From contig CAYLUS010000011.1 of assembly GCA_964386975.1 (NCBI GenBank), positions 1-55,742 of the forward strand: a stretch of 55,742 nt of DNA, read 5' to 3'. Of this stretch, positions 34,968 through 45,900 are shown piece by piece. The stretch comes from UBA6136 sp964386975 (GTDB lineage Bacteria; Pseudomonadota; Gammaproteobacteria; Methylococcales; Methylococcaceae). Under the pieces are notes generated by a model, which was given only the letters and a program-made list of their open reading frames with translations, had not been told where the DNA came from and did no database searches. The position numbers were made by a program, and so were the translations under genes. Positions within the stretch are counted from its first letter, which is position 1, and each line of letters opens with the position of its first letter.

Positions 34968-36416
34968 ATGACCCAGATTGATCAACGCCGGGGCGAGCAT
35001 GGCATGAGCCGGATCCGGCGAATCCATTTCATTGGGATCGGTGGGACCGGCATGAGCGGGATCGCGGAAGTCCTCCTCAATCTGGGCTATGAGGTCTCCG
35101 GTTCTGATCAGGGCGAGAATGCCTCAACGGCCCGTCTTGAGTCGCTCGGCGCGCGTGTCTTCAAGGGGCATGTGCCGGAACATGTCGTGGGTGCAGAAGT
35201 GGTCGTGGTTTCAACGGCCATTGATCGCAGCAATCCAGAGTACCGGGCCGCGATTGAGGCTAAGACGCCGGTCATTTCCAGAGCCGAAATGCTGGCCGAA
35301 TTGATGCGATTCCGCTATGGCATCGCTGTTGCCGGGACGCATGGCAAAACAACGACGACCAGCCTGACCGCTTCGGTCCTCGCCGAGGCCGGGCTGGACC
35401 CGACCTTCGTGATCGGTGGCCGTCTGAACAGCGCAGGTACCAATGCGCAGTTGGGCAAGGGGGCGTTTTTGGTGGCTGAGGCGGATGAAAGTGATGCCTC
35501 CTTTTTGCATTTGCAGCCCATGATTGCCGTGGTCACCAACATTGACCGTGATCACATGGAGACCTACGAGGGTGATTTCGAGCGGCTCAAGCAGACGTTC
35601 ATCGAGTTCCTTCATCACGTGCCGTTCTATGGACTTGCCGTGCTTTGCCTCGATGATGAGGGGGTCCGCGAGATCCTGCCTCATATCAGCAAGCCGGTAC
35701 TGACCTATGGGTTTTCGGAAGATGCCGATGTGCGGGCGTTTGATGTCCGTCAGGACGGCATGAAGAGCCATTTCAAGGTACTGCGCCGCAAGGACTCCAC
35801 GCCGCTTGAAGTGACCCTCAATCTTCCGGGTCGACACAATATTCAGAATTCGCTCTCGGTGATTGCCATCGCCGAGGAGCTCAAGATCGATGATCAGCAA
35901 TTGAAACGCGCGTTGCTGCAGTTCAGGGGAATCGGCCGCCGCTTTCAAATCAATGGTCAGTTCGCCTTCAAGGGGGGGGATGTCACGTTGGTGGATGATT
36001 ATGGCCACCATCCCCGAGAGATCGATGCAACGCTCGATTCGGCCCGTCAGGCCTTCCCTGGGCGGCGATTGGTGATGGTGTTTCAACCGCATCGCTTCAC
36101 GCGCACCCGTGACCTCTTCGATGATTTCGTACAGGTCCTTTCCACGTCGGATGTGCTGGTCCTCACCGAGGTCTATGCGGCCGGAGAGAAGCCGATTGCA
36201 GGGGCAGATGGTCGCTCCCTGGCGCGTGGGATTCGCGCGCGGGGGCAGATCGAGCCGGTGTTTCTGGCAGAAGTGACCGAGTTGGCAGACCTCTTGCAGG
36301 GAATCCTTGAACCCGGCGATGTCATTTTGACGCTGGGGGCGGGCAGCATCGGTGCGGTATCGGCAGATCTTCCGAATAGGCTCGGCGAGCGACTCAGGGC
36401 AGGGCATGAAGACTAG
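34968..36416 (+). CDS. murC: UDP-MurNAc:L-alanine ligase MurC
   Basis: First Mur ligase, adding L-alanine to UDP-MurNAc. N-terminal F-I-G-I-G-G-T-G-M-S-G-I-A-E, P-loop A-G-T-H-G-K-T-T-T-T, E-A-D-E-S-D-A-S-F, and Y-G-H-H-P-R-E-I. The ATG at 34968 has GGAGG upstream, giving 482 residues; the ATG at 35004 is possible. Overlaps murB by 11 bp. Confidence 0.96.
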   Translation: MTQIDQRRGEHGMSRIRRIHFIGIGGTGMSGIAEVLLNLGYEVSGSDQGENASTARLESLGARVFKGHVPEHVVGAEVVVVSTAIDRSNPEYRAAIEAKTPVISRAEMLAELMRFRYGIAVAGTHGKTTTTSLTASVLAEAGLDPTFVIGGRLNSAGTNAQLGKGAFLVAEADESDASFLHLQPMIAVVTNIDRDHMETYEGDFERLKQTFIEFLHHVPFYGLAVLCLDDEGVREILPHISKPVLTYGFSEDADVRAFDVRQDGMKSHFKVLRRKDSTPLEVTLNLPGRHNIQNSLSVIAIAEELKIDDQQLKRALLQFRGIGRRFQINGQFAFKGGDVTLVDDYGHHPREIDATLDSARQAFPGRRLVMVFQPHRFTRTRDLFDDFVQVLSTSDVLVLTEVYAAGEKPIAGADGRSLARGIRARGQIEPVFLAEVTELADLLQGILEPGDVILTLGAGSIGAVSADLPNRLGERLRAGHED

Positions 36417-37344
36417 TCACGCCGAATCTGCCGCGGGCAGCACACCGCTCCGTGGCGTGCTCCGATACCAGGAGTCACTGGGGCACCACAATTCCTGGCG
36501 TTCAGGGGGAGTTGCAGACCGTTTCTATCTGCCGGCAGATCTGGATGACTTGGTCGTCTTTCTGAAGGGACTTCCCGCCGAGGAGCCATTGCTATGGATC
36601 GGACTGGGCAGCAACCTCCTGGTCAGAGATGGGGGGTTTCGGGGGACGGTGATTTGCACCAGTAACCGATTGAAGGGCATGGAGGTCCTTGAGCAGGATC
36701 GCATCGAGGTTCAGGCGGGAGTTCCCTGCGCACTGGTGGCGCGCTTTGGCGCCGACAAGGGACTCACCGGCGCTGAATTCCTGGCGGGCATCCCTGGGAC
36801 CATGGGTGGTGCTCTGGCCATGAACGCAGGGGCTTTTGGGGGCGAAACCTGGTCCTTGGTGGAGTCGGTCACGACGGTGGATCGGAGCGGCGGGCTAAGG
36901 ACCCGTGCCTCTGAAGAGTACGCAGTGGCGTATCGGAGTGTTCGCGGGTACCCCGACGAGTGGTTCGTGGCCTGCACCCTTCAGTTGGCGCCAGGCGATG
37001 GGGATGAAGGCCGTCAGAAAATCAAGTCCCTGTTGGCGCGGCGCAGTGAAACTCAGCCGACGAATCTCCCCAGTTGTGGTTCGGTCTTTCGCAATCCCGA
37101 AGGGGATTATGCCGCGCGCCTGATCGAGGCAGCAGGGCTCAAGGGCTACCGTCAGGGGGATGCGCAGGTCTCTGAAAAGCATGCCAACTTTATCGTCAAT
37201 GTGGGCGCAGCGCGGGCCGATGACATCGAATCCGTGATTGACCACGTACAAGCGGAAGTGAAGAGAAATTCCGGGATCCAGTTGATTCCCGAGGTCAGGA
37301 TCGTCGGTCAAAGTGCCAAGGGGGGCGGCAATGAAAAAGATTGA
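36406..37344 (+). CDS. murB: UDP-N-acetylenolpyruvoylglucosamine reductase MurB
   Basis: FAD/NADPH enzyme producing UDP-MurNAc. It is of the type I-like short form placed between murC and ddl. Motifs: N-S-W-R-S-G-G-V-A, G-L-G-S-N-L-L-V-R-D-G, F-L-A-G-I-P-G-T-M-G-G, the catalytic-serine region P-S-C-G-S-V-F-R-N-P, and C-terminal H-A-N-F-I-V-N. Start at 36406 (AGGGC upstream) gives 312 residues. Overlaps ddlB by 14 bp. Confidence 0.95.
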   Translation: MKTSHAESAAGSTPLRGVLRYQESLGHHNSWRSGGVADRFYLPADLDDLVVFLKGLPAEEPLLWIGLGSNLLVRDGGFRGTVICTSNRLKGMEVLEQDRIEVQAGVPCALVARFGADKGLTGAEFLAGIPGTMGGALAMNAGAFGGETWSLVESVTTVDRSGGLRTRASEEYAVAYRSVRGYPDEWFVACTLQLAPGDGDEGRQKIKSLLARRSETQPTNLPSCGSVFRNPEGDYAARLIEAAGLKGYRQGDAQVSEKHANFIVNVGAARADDIESVIDHVQAEVKRNSGIQLIPEVRIVGQSAKGGGNEKD

Positions 37345-38269
37345 AAACCCGGCTGAATTCGGTCGCGTCGCGGTGCTGATGGGCGGTGCGGCCGCCGAAC
37401 GCGAGGTATCCCTCAAAAGTGGTCAGGCGGTGCTTGAGGCACTCCGGCGAAAGGGCGTCGATGCCACTGGATTTGATGTCGGTCGTGCCATGGTCGAGCC
37501 GCTGATCGCCGCCGAGACCCCCTTTGACCGGGTGTTCAATATCATTCATGGGCGCGGTGGCGAGGATGGCACCTTGCAGGGAGCTCTGGAGGCGCTTGGC
37601 ATCCCCTACACCGGGAGCGGTGTACTGGCTTCCGCACTCAGCATGGATAAACTCCGGACCAAGTTGTGCTGGATGGGCGCAGGGCTTCCTACCCCGGGCT
37701 GGATGCGGCTTCGCAGCGAAGCAGATCTTGATGTGTGTGCAAAGATGCTGGGATTCCCGCTGATCATCAAGCCTGCCCAGGAAGGATCGAGCATCGGAAT
37801 GAGCCGCGCGGATGATTTGGCTCAACTTAAGGAAGCATGGCGCGTCGCATCGTTATATAATTGTGATGTGTTTGCAGAATCCTGGGTCACGGGGCGTGAA
37901 TATACCGTGGCCGTTTTGGATGGAAATCCCTTACCGCTCATCAGGTTAGAGACACCTCACGCGTTTTATGATTTCGACGCTAAATACCGCGCCGAGACCA
38001 CCCAATACCATTGCCCCTGTGGTTTATCGCAGGGCGAGGAAACTCGACTCCAGAATCTTGCCAAGGAAGCCTGCGAGGTCGTTGGCGTATGTGGCTGGGC
38101 ACGCGTTGACATGATGGTGGGACAGACGGGAGAGCCTTGGTTGATCGAAGTCAATACGGTCCCCGGGATGACCGACCACAGTCTGGTGCCCATGGCGGCC
38201 AAACAGGCGGGCATCGATTTTGATGCATTGGTCTGGCACATCCTCTCAACCAGTCTGGAGCGGGGTTAG
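37331..38269 (+). CDS. ddlB: D-alanine:D-alanine ligase
   Basis: ATP-grasp ligase making D-Ala-D-Ala for the pentapeptide. Visible: L-M-G-G-A-A-A-E-R-E-V-S-L-K-S-G, H-G-R-G-G-E-D-G-T-L-Q-G, K-P-A-Q-E-G-S-S-I-G, and E-V-N-T-V-P-G-M-T. The ATG at 37331, preceded by AGGGGGG, gives 312 residues, the DdlB length. D-Ala-D-Ala rather than D-Ala-D-Lac specificity is suggested by family membership only. Confidence 0.96.
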   Translation: MKKIENPAEFGRVAVLMGGAAAEREVSLKSGQAVLEALRRKGVDATGFDVGRAMVEPLIAAETPFDRVFNIIHGRGGEDGTLQGALEALGIPYTGSGVLASALSMDKLRTKLCWMGAGLPTPGWMRLRSEADLDVCAKMLGFPLIIKPAQEGSSIGMSRADDLAQLKEAWRVASLYNCDVFAESWVTGREYTVAVLDGNPLPLIRLETPHAFYDFDAKYRAETTQYHCPCGLSQGEETRLQNLAKEACEVVGVCGWARVDMMVGQTGEPWLIEVNTVPGMTDHSLVPMAAKQAGIDFDALVWHILSTSLERG

Positions 38270-38280
38270 GGAAAAGGCGC

Positions 38281-39030
38281 ATGGCCCGTTCACAACCCTA
38301 CCGACGTCCAAGACGCTTCAAGACGCTGCGGATTGCAGCGCTGGTTGCCGTGATGATTGGCGTGGCCGTCCTGTATCGTCAGGCGGGATCCTGGATAGAG
38401 GCCTTGAATCGGGCGATGCCGGTCCGACAGGTCCGGATTGAAGGCGAAATTGCGGGGGTGAACCCCGATGAATTGCAGGCGGCGCTGCTGCCTCTGCTGC
38501 AGGGCAGTTTCCTGATGCTGGATGTCAAGGCGCTGGAAAAGACCGCCAGCGAGGTGCCTTGGGTCGGTGATGTAAAGGTCACCCGGATCTGGCCGGATAC
38601 ACTGGAATTGGAACTCCGGGAGCAGATACCGGTGGCACGCTGGGGCAATGATCAGTTGATTGCCGAGGCGGGAGAGATTTTCAGTGTTCCCTCCCAAGAG
38701 GCGGACTTCAGCCATCTGGTCAAATTGCATGGACCTCGGGGGCGGGAAAGAGAAGTGCTTGGCATGTGCGATCGCTTGGGTGTTCAGTTTGAGGCAAACG
38801 GCCAGAAGTTGGTCGCCCTCGAGTTGAGTGATCGCCTGGCGTGGACGGCCGAACTGGCCGATGGCCTTCGAATTGTCTATGGCAATCAGGATCCAACGCA
38901 GGTGACGGATCGCCTGCAGGCGCTATTGCCGAGTCTTCAGCGGATGCGAGCGGCGGAAGTCAGGTCCGTTGATCTTCGATATCCCAGAGGATTTGCCGTG
39001 AGTTGGAAACATGTTGGGGAACCCGGCTGA
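38281..39030 (+). CDS. ftsQ: Cell division protein FtsQ
   Basis: Bitopic divisome protein that links early and late proteins. Basic cytoplasmic N-terminus (R-P-R-R-F-K), a membrane helix (about 15-35), a POTRA domain starting V-R-Q-V-R-I-E-G-E and containing W-V-G-D-V-K-V-T-R-I-W-P-D-T-L-E, and a C-terminal beta domain ending near V-D-L-R-Y-P-R-G-F-A. 249 residues. Position between ddlB and ftsA is canonical. Confidence 0.95.
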   Translation: MARSQPYRRPRRFKTLRIAALVAVMIGVAVLYRQAGSWIEALNRAMPVRQVRIEGEIAGVNPDELQAALLPLLQGSFLMLDVKALEKTASEVPWVGDVKVTRIWPDTLELELREQIPVARWGNDQLIAEAGEIFSVPSQEADFSHLVKLHGPRGREREVLGMCDRLGVQFEANGQKLVALELSDRLAWTAELADGLRIVYGNQDPTQVTDRLQALLPSLQRMRAAEVRSVDLRYPRGFAVSWKHVGEPG

Positions 39031-39069
39031 TGCAAGAAATGAAGCAAGTTGAGAACGAGCACCGTCTGG

Positions 39070-40305
39070 ATGGCTAAGAAATCGGAGCGCAACCTGATCG
39101 TCGGCCTCGACATCGGCACCTCGAAGGTCGCCTGTATCGTTGGCGAGGTCAACCCGGAGGGTGACGTTGAGGTCATCGGTCTGGGTACTCATGCCTCAAA
39201 GGGACTGAAGAAAGGGGTTGTCGTCAACCTCGAATCGACCGTGCAGTCGATCCAGCGCGCCGTGGATGAGGCAGAGTTGATGGCCGGCTGCAGGATCAAT
39301 TCGGTCTACGCCGGTATCGCGGGCAGTCACATCATCAGTTTGAATTCACACGGCATCGTGGCCATCAAGGATAAAGAGGTCACCCAGAGCGACGTGGATC
39401 GCGTGATTGATTCTGCGCGGGCGGTTGCCATTCCTGCCGATCAAAAGATCCTGCATATCCTGCCGCAGGAATACGTCATTGACCGTCAGGAGGGGATCAA
39501 AGAGCCTGTCGGCATGTCCGGAATCCGCCTTGAAGCGCGTGTGCACATTGTGACGGGCGCCGTCAGTGCTGCCCAGAACATCGTCAAATGCATCCGCCGA
39601 TGCGGTCTTGAAGTCGAGGACATCATTCTTGAGCAGTTGGCTTCAAGTGCGGCGGTGCTCACCGATGATGAAAAGGACTTGGGGGTTTGCCTGGTCGACA
39701 TTGGTGGCGGTACGACCGACATTGCCGTCTTTACCGATGGCGCGATTCGCCATACGGCAGTGATCCCGATCGCGGGTGATCAGGTGACCAACGACATTGC
39801 CGTGGCGCTCAGGACGCCCACCCAGTTTGCCGAGGACATCAAGATCAAGCATGCCTGTGCCCTGACGCAGCTGGCCAGCCTTGAAGACCTCATCGAGGTT
39901 CCAAGCATCGGCGAGAGGCCGATCCGACAGATATCAAGACTCAATCTCGCTGAAATTGTCGAGCCCCGTTATGAGGAGCTTTTGCTGCTGGTCCAGGCGG
40001 AACTCAGACGCAGCGGATTCGAGGATTTGATCGCCGCGGGCATCGTGCTGAGCGGCGGGAGTGCCCGCGTGGAAGGGCTCATTGAACTGGCCGAGGAGAT
40101 TTTCCATGTGCCGGTTCGAATTGGCGCGCCGCAGTCCATTCTGGGACTCACGGAGGTCGTCAAGAATCCGGCCTATGCAACGGGCACGGGGCTTTTGCTT
40201 TTTGGCAAGCAGCAGTCTCAGCATGGAGAGCATTTTGGTGCGATTGGACCCGGTTTTCTCGGGATGTGGACCCGCATGAAAAACTGGTTTACGGGGAATT
40301 TTTAA
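39070..40305 (+). CDS. ftsA: Cell division protein FtsA
   Basis: Actin-like ATPase that tethers FtsZ to the membrane. Phosphate-binding G-L-D-I-G-T-S-K-V-A, V-D-I-G-G-G-T-T-D-I and L-S-G-G-S-A are seen, and the C-terminal amphipathic helix (M-W-T-R-M-K-N-W-F) serves as membrane anchor. The ATG at 39070 begins M-A-K-K-S-E-R-N; an upstream ATG at 39049 is less likely. 411 residues. Confidence 0.96.
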   Translation: MAKKSERNLIVGLDIGTSKVACIVGEVNPEGDVEVIGLGTHASKGLKKGVVVNLESTVQSIQRAVDEAELMAGCRINSVYAGIAGSHIISLNSHGIVAIKDKEVTQSDVDRVIDSARAVAIPADQKILHILPQEYVIDRQEGIKEPVGMSGIRLEARVHIVTGAVSAAQNIVKCIRRCGLEVEDIILEQLASSAAVLTDDEKDLGVCLVDIGGGTTDIAVFTDGAIRHTAVIPIAGDQVTNDIAVALRTPTQFAEDIKIKHACALTQLASLEDLIEVPSIGERPIRQISRLNLAEIVEPRYEELLLLVQAELRRSGFEDLIAAGIVLSGGSARVEGLIELAEEIFHVPVRIGAPQSILGLTEVVKNPAYATGTGLLLFGKQQSQHGEHFGAIGPGFLGMWTRMKNWFTGNF

Positions 40306-40329
40306 AAACGTCATTAACGGGGTGGTGTC

Positions 40330-41487
40330 ATGAAATTTGAGTTGGTCGATTCATACAATCAAAACGCCGTGATCAAGGTGATCGGGGTGGGTGGTGGCGG
40401 CGGCAACGCGGTCAACCACATGGTCAATAGTCAGATTGAGGGGGTTGATTTCATCTGCGCCAATACGGATGCGCAGGCCCTCAAGACCCTGCATTCACGG
40501 TCAGTGATCCAGTTGGGTAACGCGCTCACCAAGGGCCTGGGTGCAGGCGCCAATCCGGATGTCGGCCGTCAGGCGGCGTTGGATGATCGCGACCGTATTC
40601 TTGAGGTCCTCGACGGTGCCGACATGGTGTTCATCACCGCCGGCATGGGGGGTGGTACCGGCACCGGCGCGGCGCCGGTGATTGCTGAAATTGCGCGTGA
40701 GGCGGGCATTCTGACAGTAGCGGTCGTGACCAAGCCGTTTGCCTTCGAAGGCAAGAAGCGCCGTGACATTGCTGAAAAAGGGATTGATGAGCTGAGCCAG
40801 TTCGTCGACTCGCTGATTACCATTCCGAATGAGAAACTGCTGCCGGTACTCGGTCGCGATGTCAGTCTCATGAAGGCGTTTGCGGCGGCCAATGACGTTC
40901 TTCTTGGAGCGGTTCAGGGCATTGCTGATCTCATTACCCGTCCGGGTCTGATCAACGTCGACTTTGCCGACGTCCGAACCATCATGTCGGAAATGGGGAT
41001 CGCCATGATGGGTACCGGTGTCGGTCATGGCGAGAACCGCGCCCGTGAAGCAGCAGAAGCGGCAATCGCAAGCCCGCTGCTTGAAGACATCAATCTCCAG
41101 GGTGCCCGCGGGATTCTGGTGAACATCACCGGGGGTCCTGACATGGCCATCGGCGAATTCGATGAGGTGGGTAACGTGGTCCGTGAATTTGCATCGGATG
41201 ATGCCTCCGTGGTGATCGGTACGGTGATCGATCCCGATCTTCATGACGAGATTCGCGTGACGGTGGTGGCGACCGGTCTCTCCGGGGGCGCGCGCCAGGC
41301 CAGCGAGCCGAAACTGACGCTGGTGCAAAAGAACACCGGCGAAATCGATTATGGCGAAATGACCCGTCGCCCAGCGGTTGCGCGTAAGCACTCGCAGCTG
41401 GAGGCGCGTCCTGAAGCCAAGAAGGAACGCGAAATGGATCTCGAGTACCTCGATATCCCGGCGTTTCTGCGTCGACAGGCTGACTAA
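40330..41487 (+). CDS. ftsZ: Cell division protein FtsZ
   Basis: Tubulin-like GTPase forming the Z ring. Contains V-G-G-G-G-G-N-A-V-N, the tubulin signature G-G-G-T-G-T-G-A-A-P and the T7-loop N-V-D-F-A-D-V. The linker is short, and the conserved C-terminal peptide L-D-I-P-A-F-L-R-R-Q-A-D, which binds FtsA and other partners, is intact. 385 residues. Confidence 0.98.
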   Translation: MKFELVDSYNQNAVIKVIGVGGGGGNAVNHMVNSQIEGVDFICANTDAQALKTLHSRSVIQLGNALTKGLGAGANPDVGRQAALDDRDRILEVLDGADMVFITAGMGGGTGTGAAPVIAEIAREAGILTVAVVTKPFAFEGKKRRDIAEKGIDELSQFVDSLITIPNEKLLPVLGRDVSLMKAFAAANDVLLGAVQGIADLITRPGLINVDFADVRTIMSEMGIAMMGTGVGHGENRAREAAEAAIASPLLEDINLQGARGILVNITGGPDMAIGEFDEVGNVVREFASDDASVVIGTVIDPDLHDEIRVTVVATGLSGGARQASEPKLTLVQKNTGEIDYGEMTRRPAVARKHSQLEARPEAKKEREMDLEYLDIPAFLRRQAD

Positions 41488-41587
41488 GCGCAGTCACTCT
41501 CGGGGGCCCGATGAGGGCCCCCTCACCATCAGTGTGCCGAATCGTCCGGGGGGATGAGTTCGGTGCCACATGATCAGGAGACATCTG

Positions 41588-42502
41588 ATGATCAGGCAAA
41601 GAACCCTTAAAAATGTCATTAAGGCAACGGGCGTTGGACTGCATACGGGGGAGAAGGTCTATCTGTCGCTAAGGCCCGCCGCCCCAAACACCGGCATTGT
41701 ATTCCGTCGGGTCGATCTGCCGGAGCCGGTTGATATTCCAGCCACCCCGCAAAACGTGGGCGAGACGACGCTGTCCACCACCCTGATCCGTGACCAGGTC
41801 AAGGTCTCGACGGTTGAGCACCTGTTGTCGGCGCTGGCCGGTCTTGGCATTGACAATGCTTACATTGACGTCAGTGCGCCGGAAGTTCCCATCATGGACG
41901 GCAGCGCAGGTCCCTTTGTGTTCCTGATCCAGTCGGCAGGCGTCGAGGAACAGACGGCTGCCAAGCGGTTCATCCGGATCAAGAAACCGATTCGGGTCCA
42001 GGACGGAGACAAGTGGGCCAGCTTTGAACCCTATGAAGGTTTCAAAGTGACCTTTACCATCGATTTTGACCATCCCGCCTTTAGCGAAGATGCGCAGACC
42101 GCCAGTATCGATTTTTCCTCGACCTCCTTCGTCAAGGAGGTCAGTCGCGCGCGCACCTTTGGTTTCATGCGCGATATCGAGGCCTTGAGAAAGCGCAAAC
42201 TGGCACTCGGTGGCAGCATGGATAACGCCATCGTCGTCGACAACTATCGGATCCTCAATGAGGATGGTCTTCGCTATGCGGATGAGTTCGTCAAGCACAA
42301 GATCCTTGACGCCATTGGCGACCTGTATCTTCTGGGGCATAGCCTGATTGGCTCATTCACCGGCTACAAGTCAGGGCATGGGCTGAACAACCAGTTGCTG
42401 CGCGAACTCCTGAATCATGAGGATGCCTGGGAGGCCGTGACCTTCGAGAGCGAGGCTGTGCTGCCGATCTGTTATACGCAGCTCGCCACCGCCAGCGACT
42501 GA
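41588..42502 (+). CDS. lpxC: UDP-3-O-acyl-GlcNAc deacetylase LpxC
   Basis: Zinc amidase, the committed step of lipid A synthesis; shows that the organism makes LPS. T-G-V-G-L-H-T-G, the zinc motif S-T-V-E-H-L-L-S-A-L, M-D-G-S-A-G-P-F and the C-terminal K-H-K-I-L-D-A-I-G-D and K-S-G-H-G-L-N-N segments are present. The ATG at 41588 has AGGAG eight bases upstream; the ATG at 41570 lacks one. 304 residues. Last gene of the dcw cluster. Confidence 0.96.
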   Translation: MIRQRTLKNVIKATGVGLHTGEKVYLSLRPAAPNTGIVFRRVDLPEPVDIPATPQNVGETTLSTTLIRDQVKVSTVEHLLSALAGLGIDNAYIDVSAPEVPIMDGSAGPFVFLIQSAGVEEQTAAKRFIRIKKPIRVQDGDKWASFEPYEGFKVTFTIDFDHPAFSEDAQTASIDFSSTSFVKEVSRARTFGFMRDIEALRKRKLALGGSMDNAIVVDNYRILNEDGLRYADEFVKHKILDAIGDLYLLGHSLIGSFTGYKSGHGLNNQLLRELLNHEDAWEAVTFESEAVLPICYTQLATASD

Positions 42503-42523
42503 ACCCATACTTCGGGACTCTCG

Positions 42524-42562
42524 AAAAAGGGCTGAGCCGGCTGAACCGGTTCAGCCCTTTTT
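42524..42562. terminator. Bidirectional terminator between lpxC and dciA
   Basis: Perfect 12-bp stem AAAAAGGGCTGA (42524-42535) with TCAGCCCTTTTT (42551-42562), loop of 15 bases, A tract on one side and T tract on the other. It ends the dcw transcript and the convergent dciA-like gene. Confidence 0.9.
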
Positions 42563-43016
42563 ATTTGTCAACGTTGCGCTTTGCCTCCAGCGTTCGCCGT
42601 AACCGATTGTATGCATCGCGAATCTCTTCGGAGGGAAACCCATTCGCGCAGGCGGCAAGGTGTGCCGTCACCTCGGGGCTCACCGTTCGCCGGGGTTTTG
42701 CAGGTGCGGGGGGTGGTCGGTGGTCCATCGAAACGCGGATGCTGACTTTCGAAAGCCGGGTGCCATGGGCCTTGTTGATCGCGATTAACAGCCGGGGTGC
42801 CTCAAAGCGCATCAGGCTGGCGAGGGCTTGCGTCGCCACCAGCAGCGACAGGGTATGGCCGTTGTGCTGGCAACCCAGACAGCCCTTCGCGAGCGTTTCG
42901 GGCATCTCACGGCGTACGTCCTCCAGCCACTGCTGTTTTTTCTGGGCGATCGCATCAAGTTCGCCGAGCGTGGCTCCCTTGAGATAGCGCCGGACGGATT
43001 GGGGACTTTTGGCCAT
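42561..43016 (-). CDS. dciA: DciA-like DUF721 protein
   Basis: DUF721 (DciA) domain protein. DciA is the ancestral loader of the replicative helicase DnaB in bacteria that lack DnaC. N-terminal KH-like part with L-S-L-L-V-A-T-Q-A-L-A-S-L-M-R-F, then I-R-V-S-M, then a Pro-rich and weakly conserved C-terminal region. Position divergent from secA next to lpxC is the usual place of this gene in gammaproteobacteria, which supports the call. Start M-A-K-S-P at 43016 (151 residues); the frame is open to 43076. Confidence 0.75.
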   Translation of the reverse strand: MAKSPQSVRRYLKGATLGELDAIAQKKQQWLEDVRREMPETLAKGCLGCQHNGHTLSLLVATQALASLMRFEAPRLLIAINKAHGTRLSKVSIRVSMDHRPPPAPAKPRRTVSPEVTAHLAACANGFPSEEIRDAYNRLRRTLEAKRNVDK

Positions 43017-43149
43017 GGCGTTTAGAGCGTCAGTGCGACAAATGTGAGGCAAACGGTGGGTGCCGGATGCAAGCATCCGTATTAAAAGCGCGGGCCTTTT
43101 GCGGTATCATTGATCGATTAACCTACCCCGAATCTGGAATTAAATCGCA

Positions 43150-43452
43150 ATGTTAGGCAACTTGGTCAAGATGGTCGTGGGCAGCCGCAACGACCGCATC
43201 GTCAATAAAAAGCGCAAGATCGTCAAGCGCATCAACGCGCTGGAGCCTCAGTTTACGGCGATGACGGACGAAGCCCTTGGCGCGAAGACAGTCGAGTTCA
43301 GGGACCGTCTGGCGCAGGGTGAAAGTCTTGACAGTCTCATTCCAGAGGCCTTTGCCACCGTCCGTGAGGCCTCGCGCCGGGTCCTGAACATGCGTCATTT
43401 TGATGTTCAGCTGATCGGCGGCATGGTCCTCAATGTCGGCATGATTGCCTAA
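43150..43452 (+). CDS. secA: SecA, N-terminal fragment (interrupted gene)
   Basis: First 100 residues of the preprotein translocase ATPase SecA: M-L-G-N-L-V-K-M-V-V-G-S-R-N-D-R, then the Q-motif region M-R-H-F-D-V-Q-L-I-G-G-M-V-L. The frame stops at TAA 43450-43452 in place of a glutamate codon, one residue before the methionine that precedes Walker A. The last dozen codons also depart from the family: expected L-H-E-G-K-I-A-E reads L-N-V-G-M-I-A-stop. Upstream sequence is normal. Whether this is a real split gene or a sequence error cannot be decided here. Confidence 0.85.
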   Translation: MLGNLVKMVVGSRNDRIVNKKRKIVKRINALEPQFTAMTDEALGAKTVEFRDRLAQGESLDSLIPEAFATVREASRRVLNMRHFDVQLIGGMVLNVGMIA

Positions 43453-45888
<2,436 letters not shown>

Positions 45889-45900
45889 TGGTCTAAGGCC

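Noticed and set aside
35211..36407. 398-codon open frame on the minus strand opposite murC
   Set aside because: Antisense shadow of murC; no family motifs and no ribosome binding site.
40501..41391. 296-codon minus-strand frame opposite ftsZ
   Set aside because: Antisense shadow of the highly conserved ftsZ.
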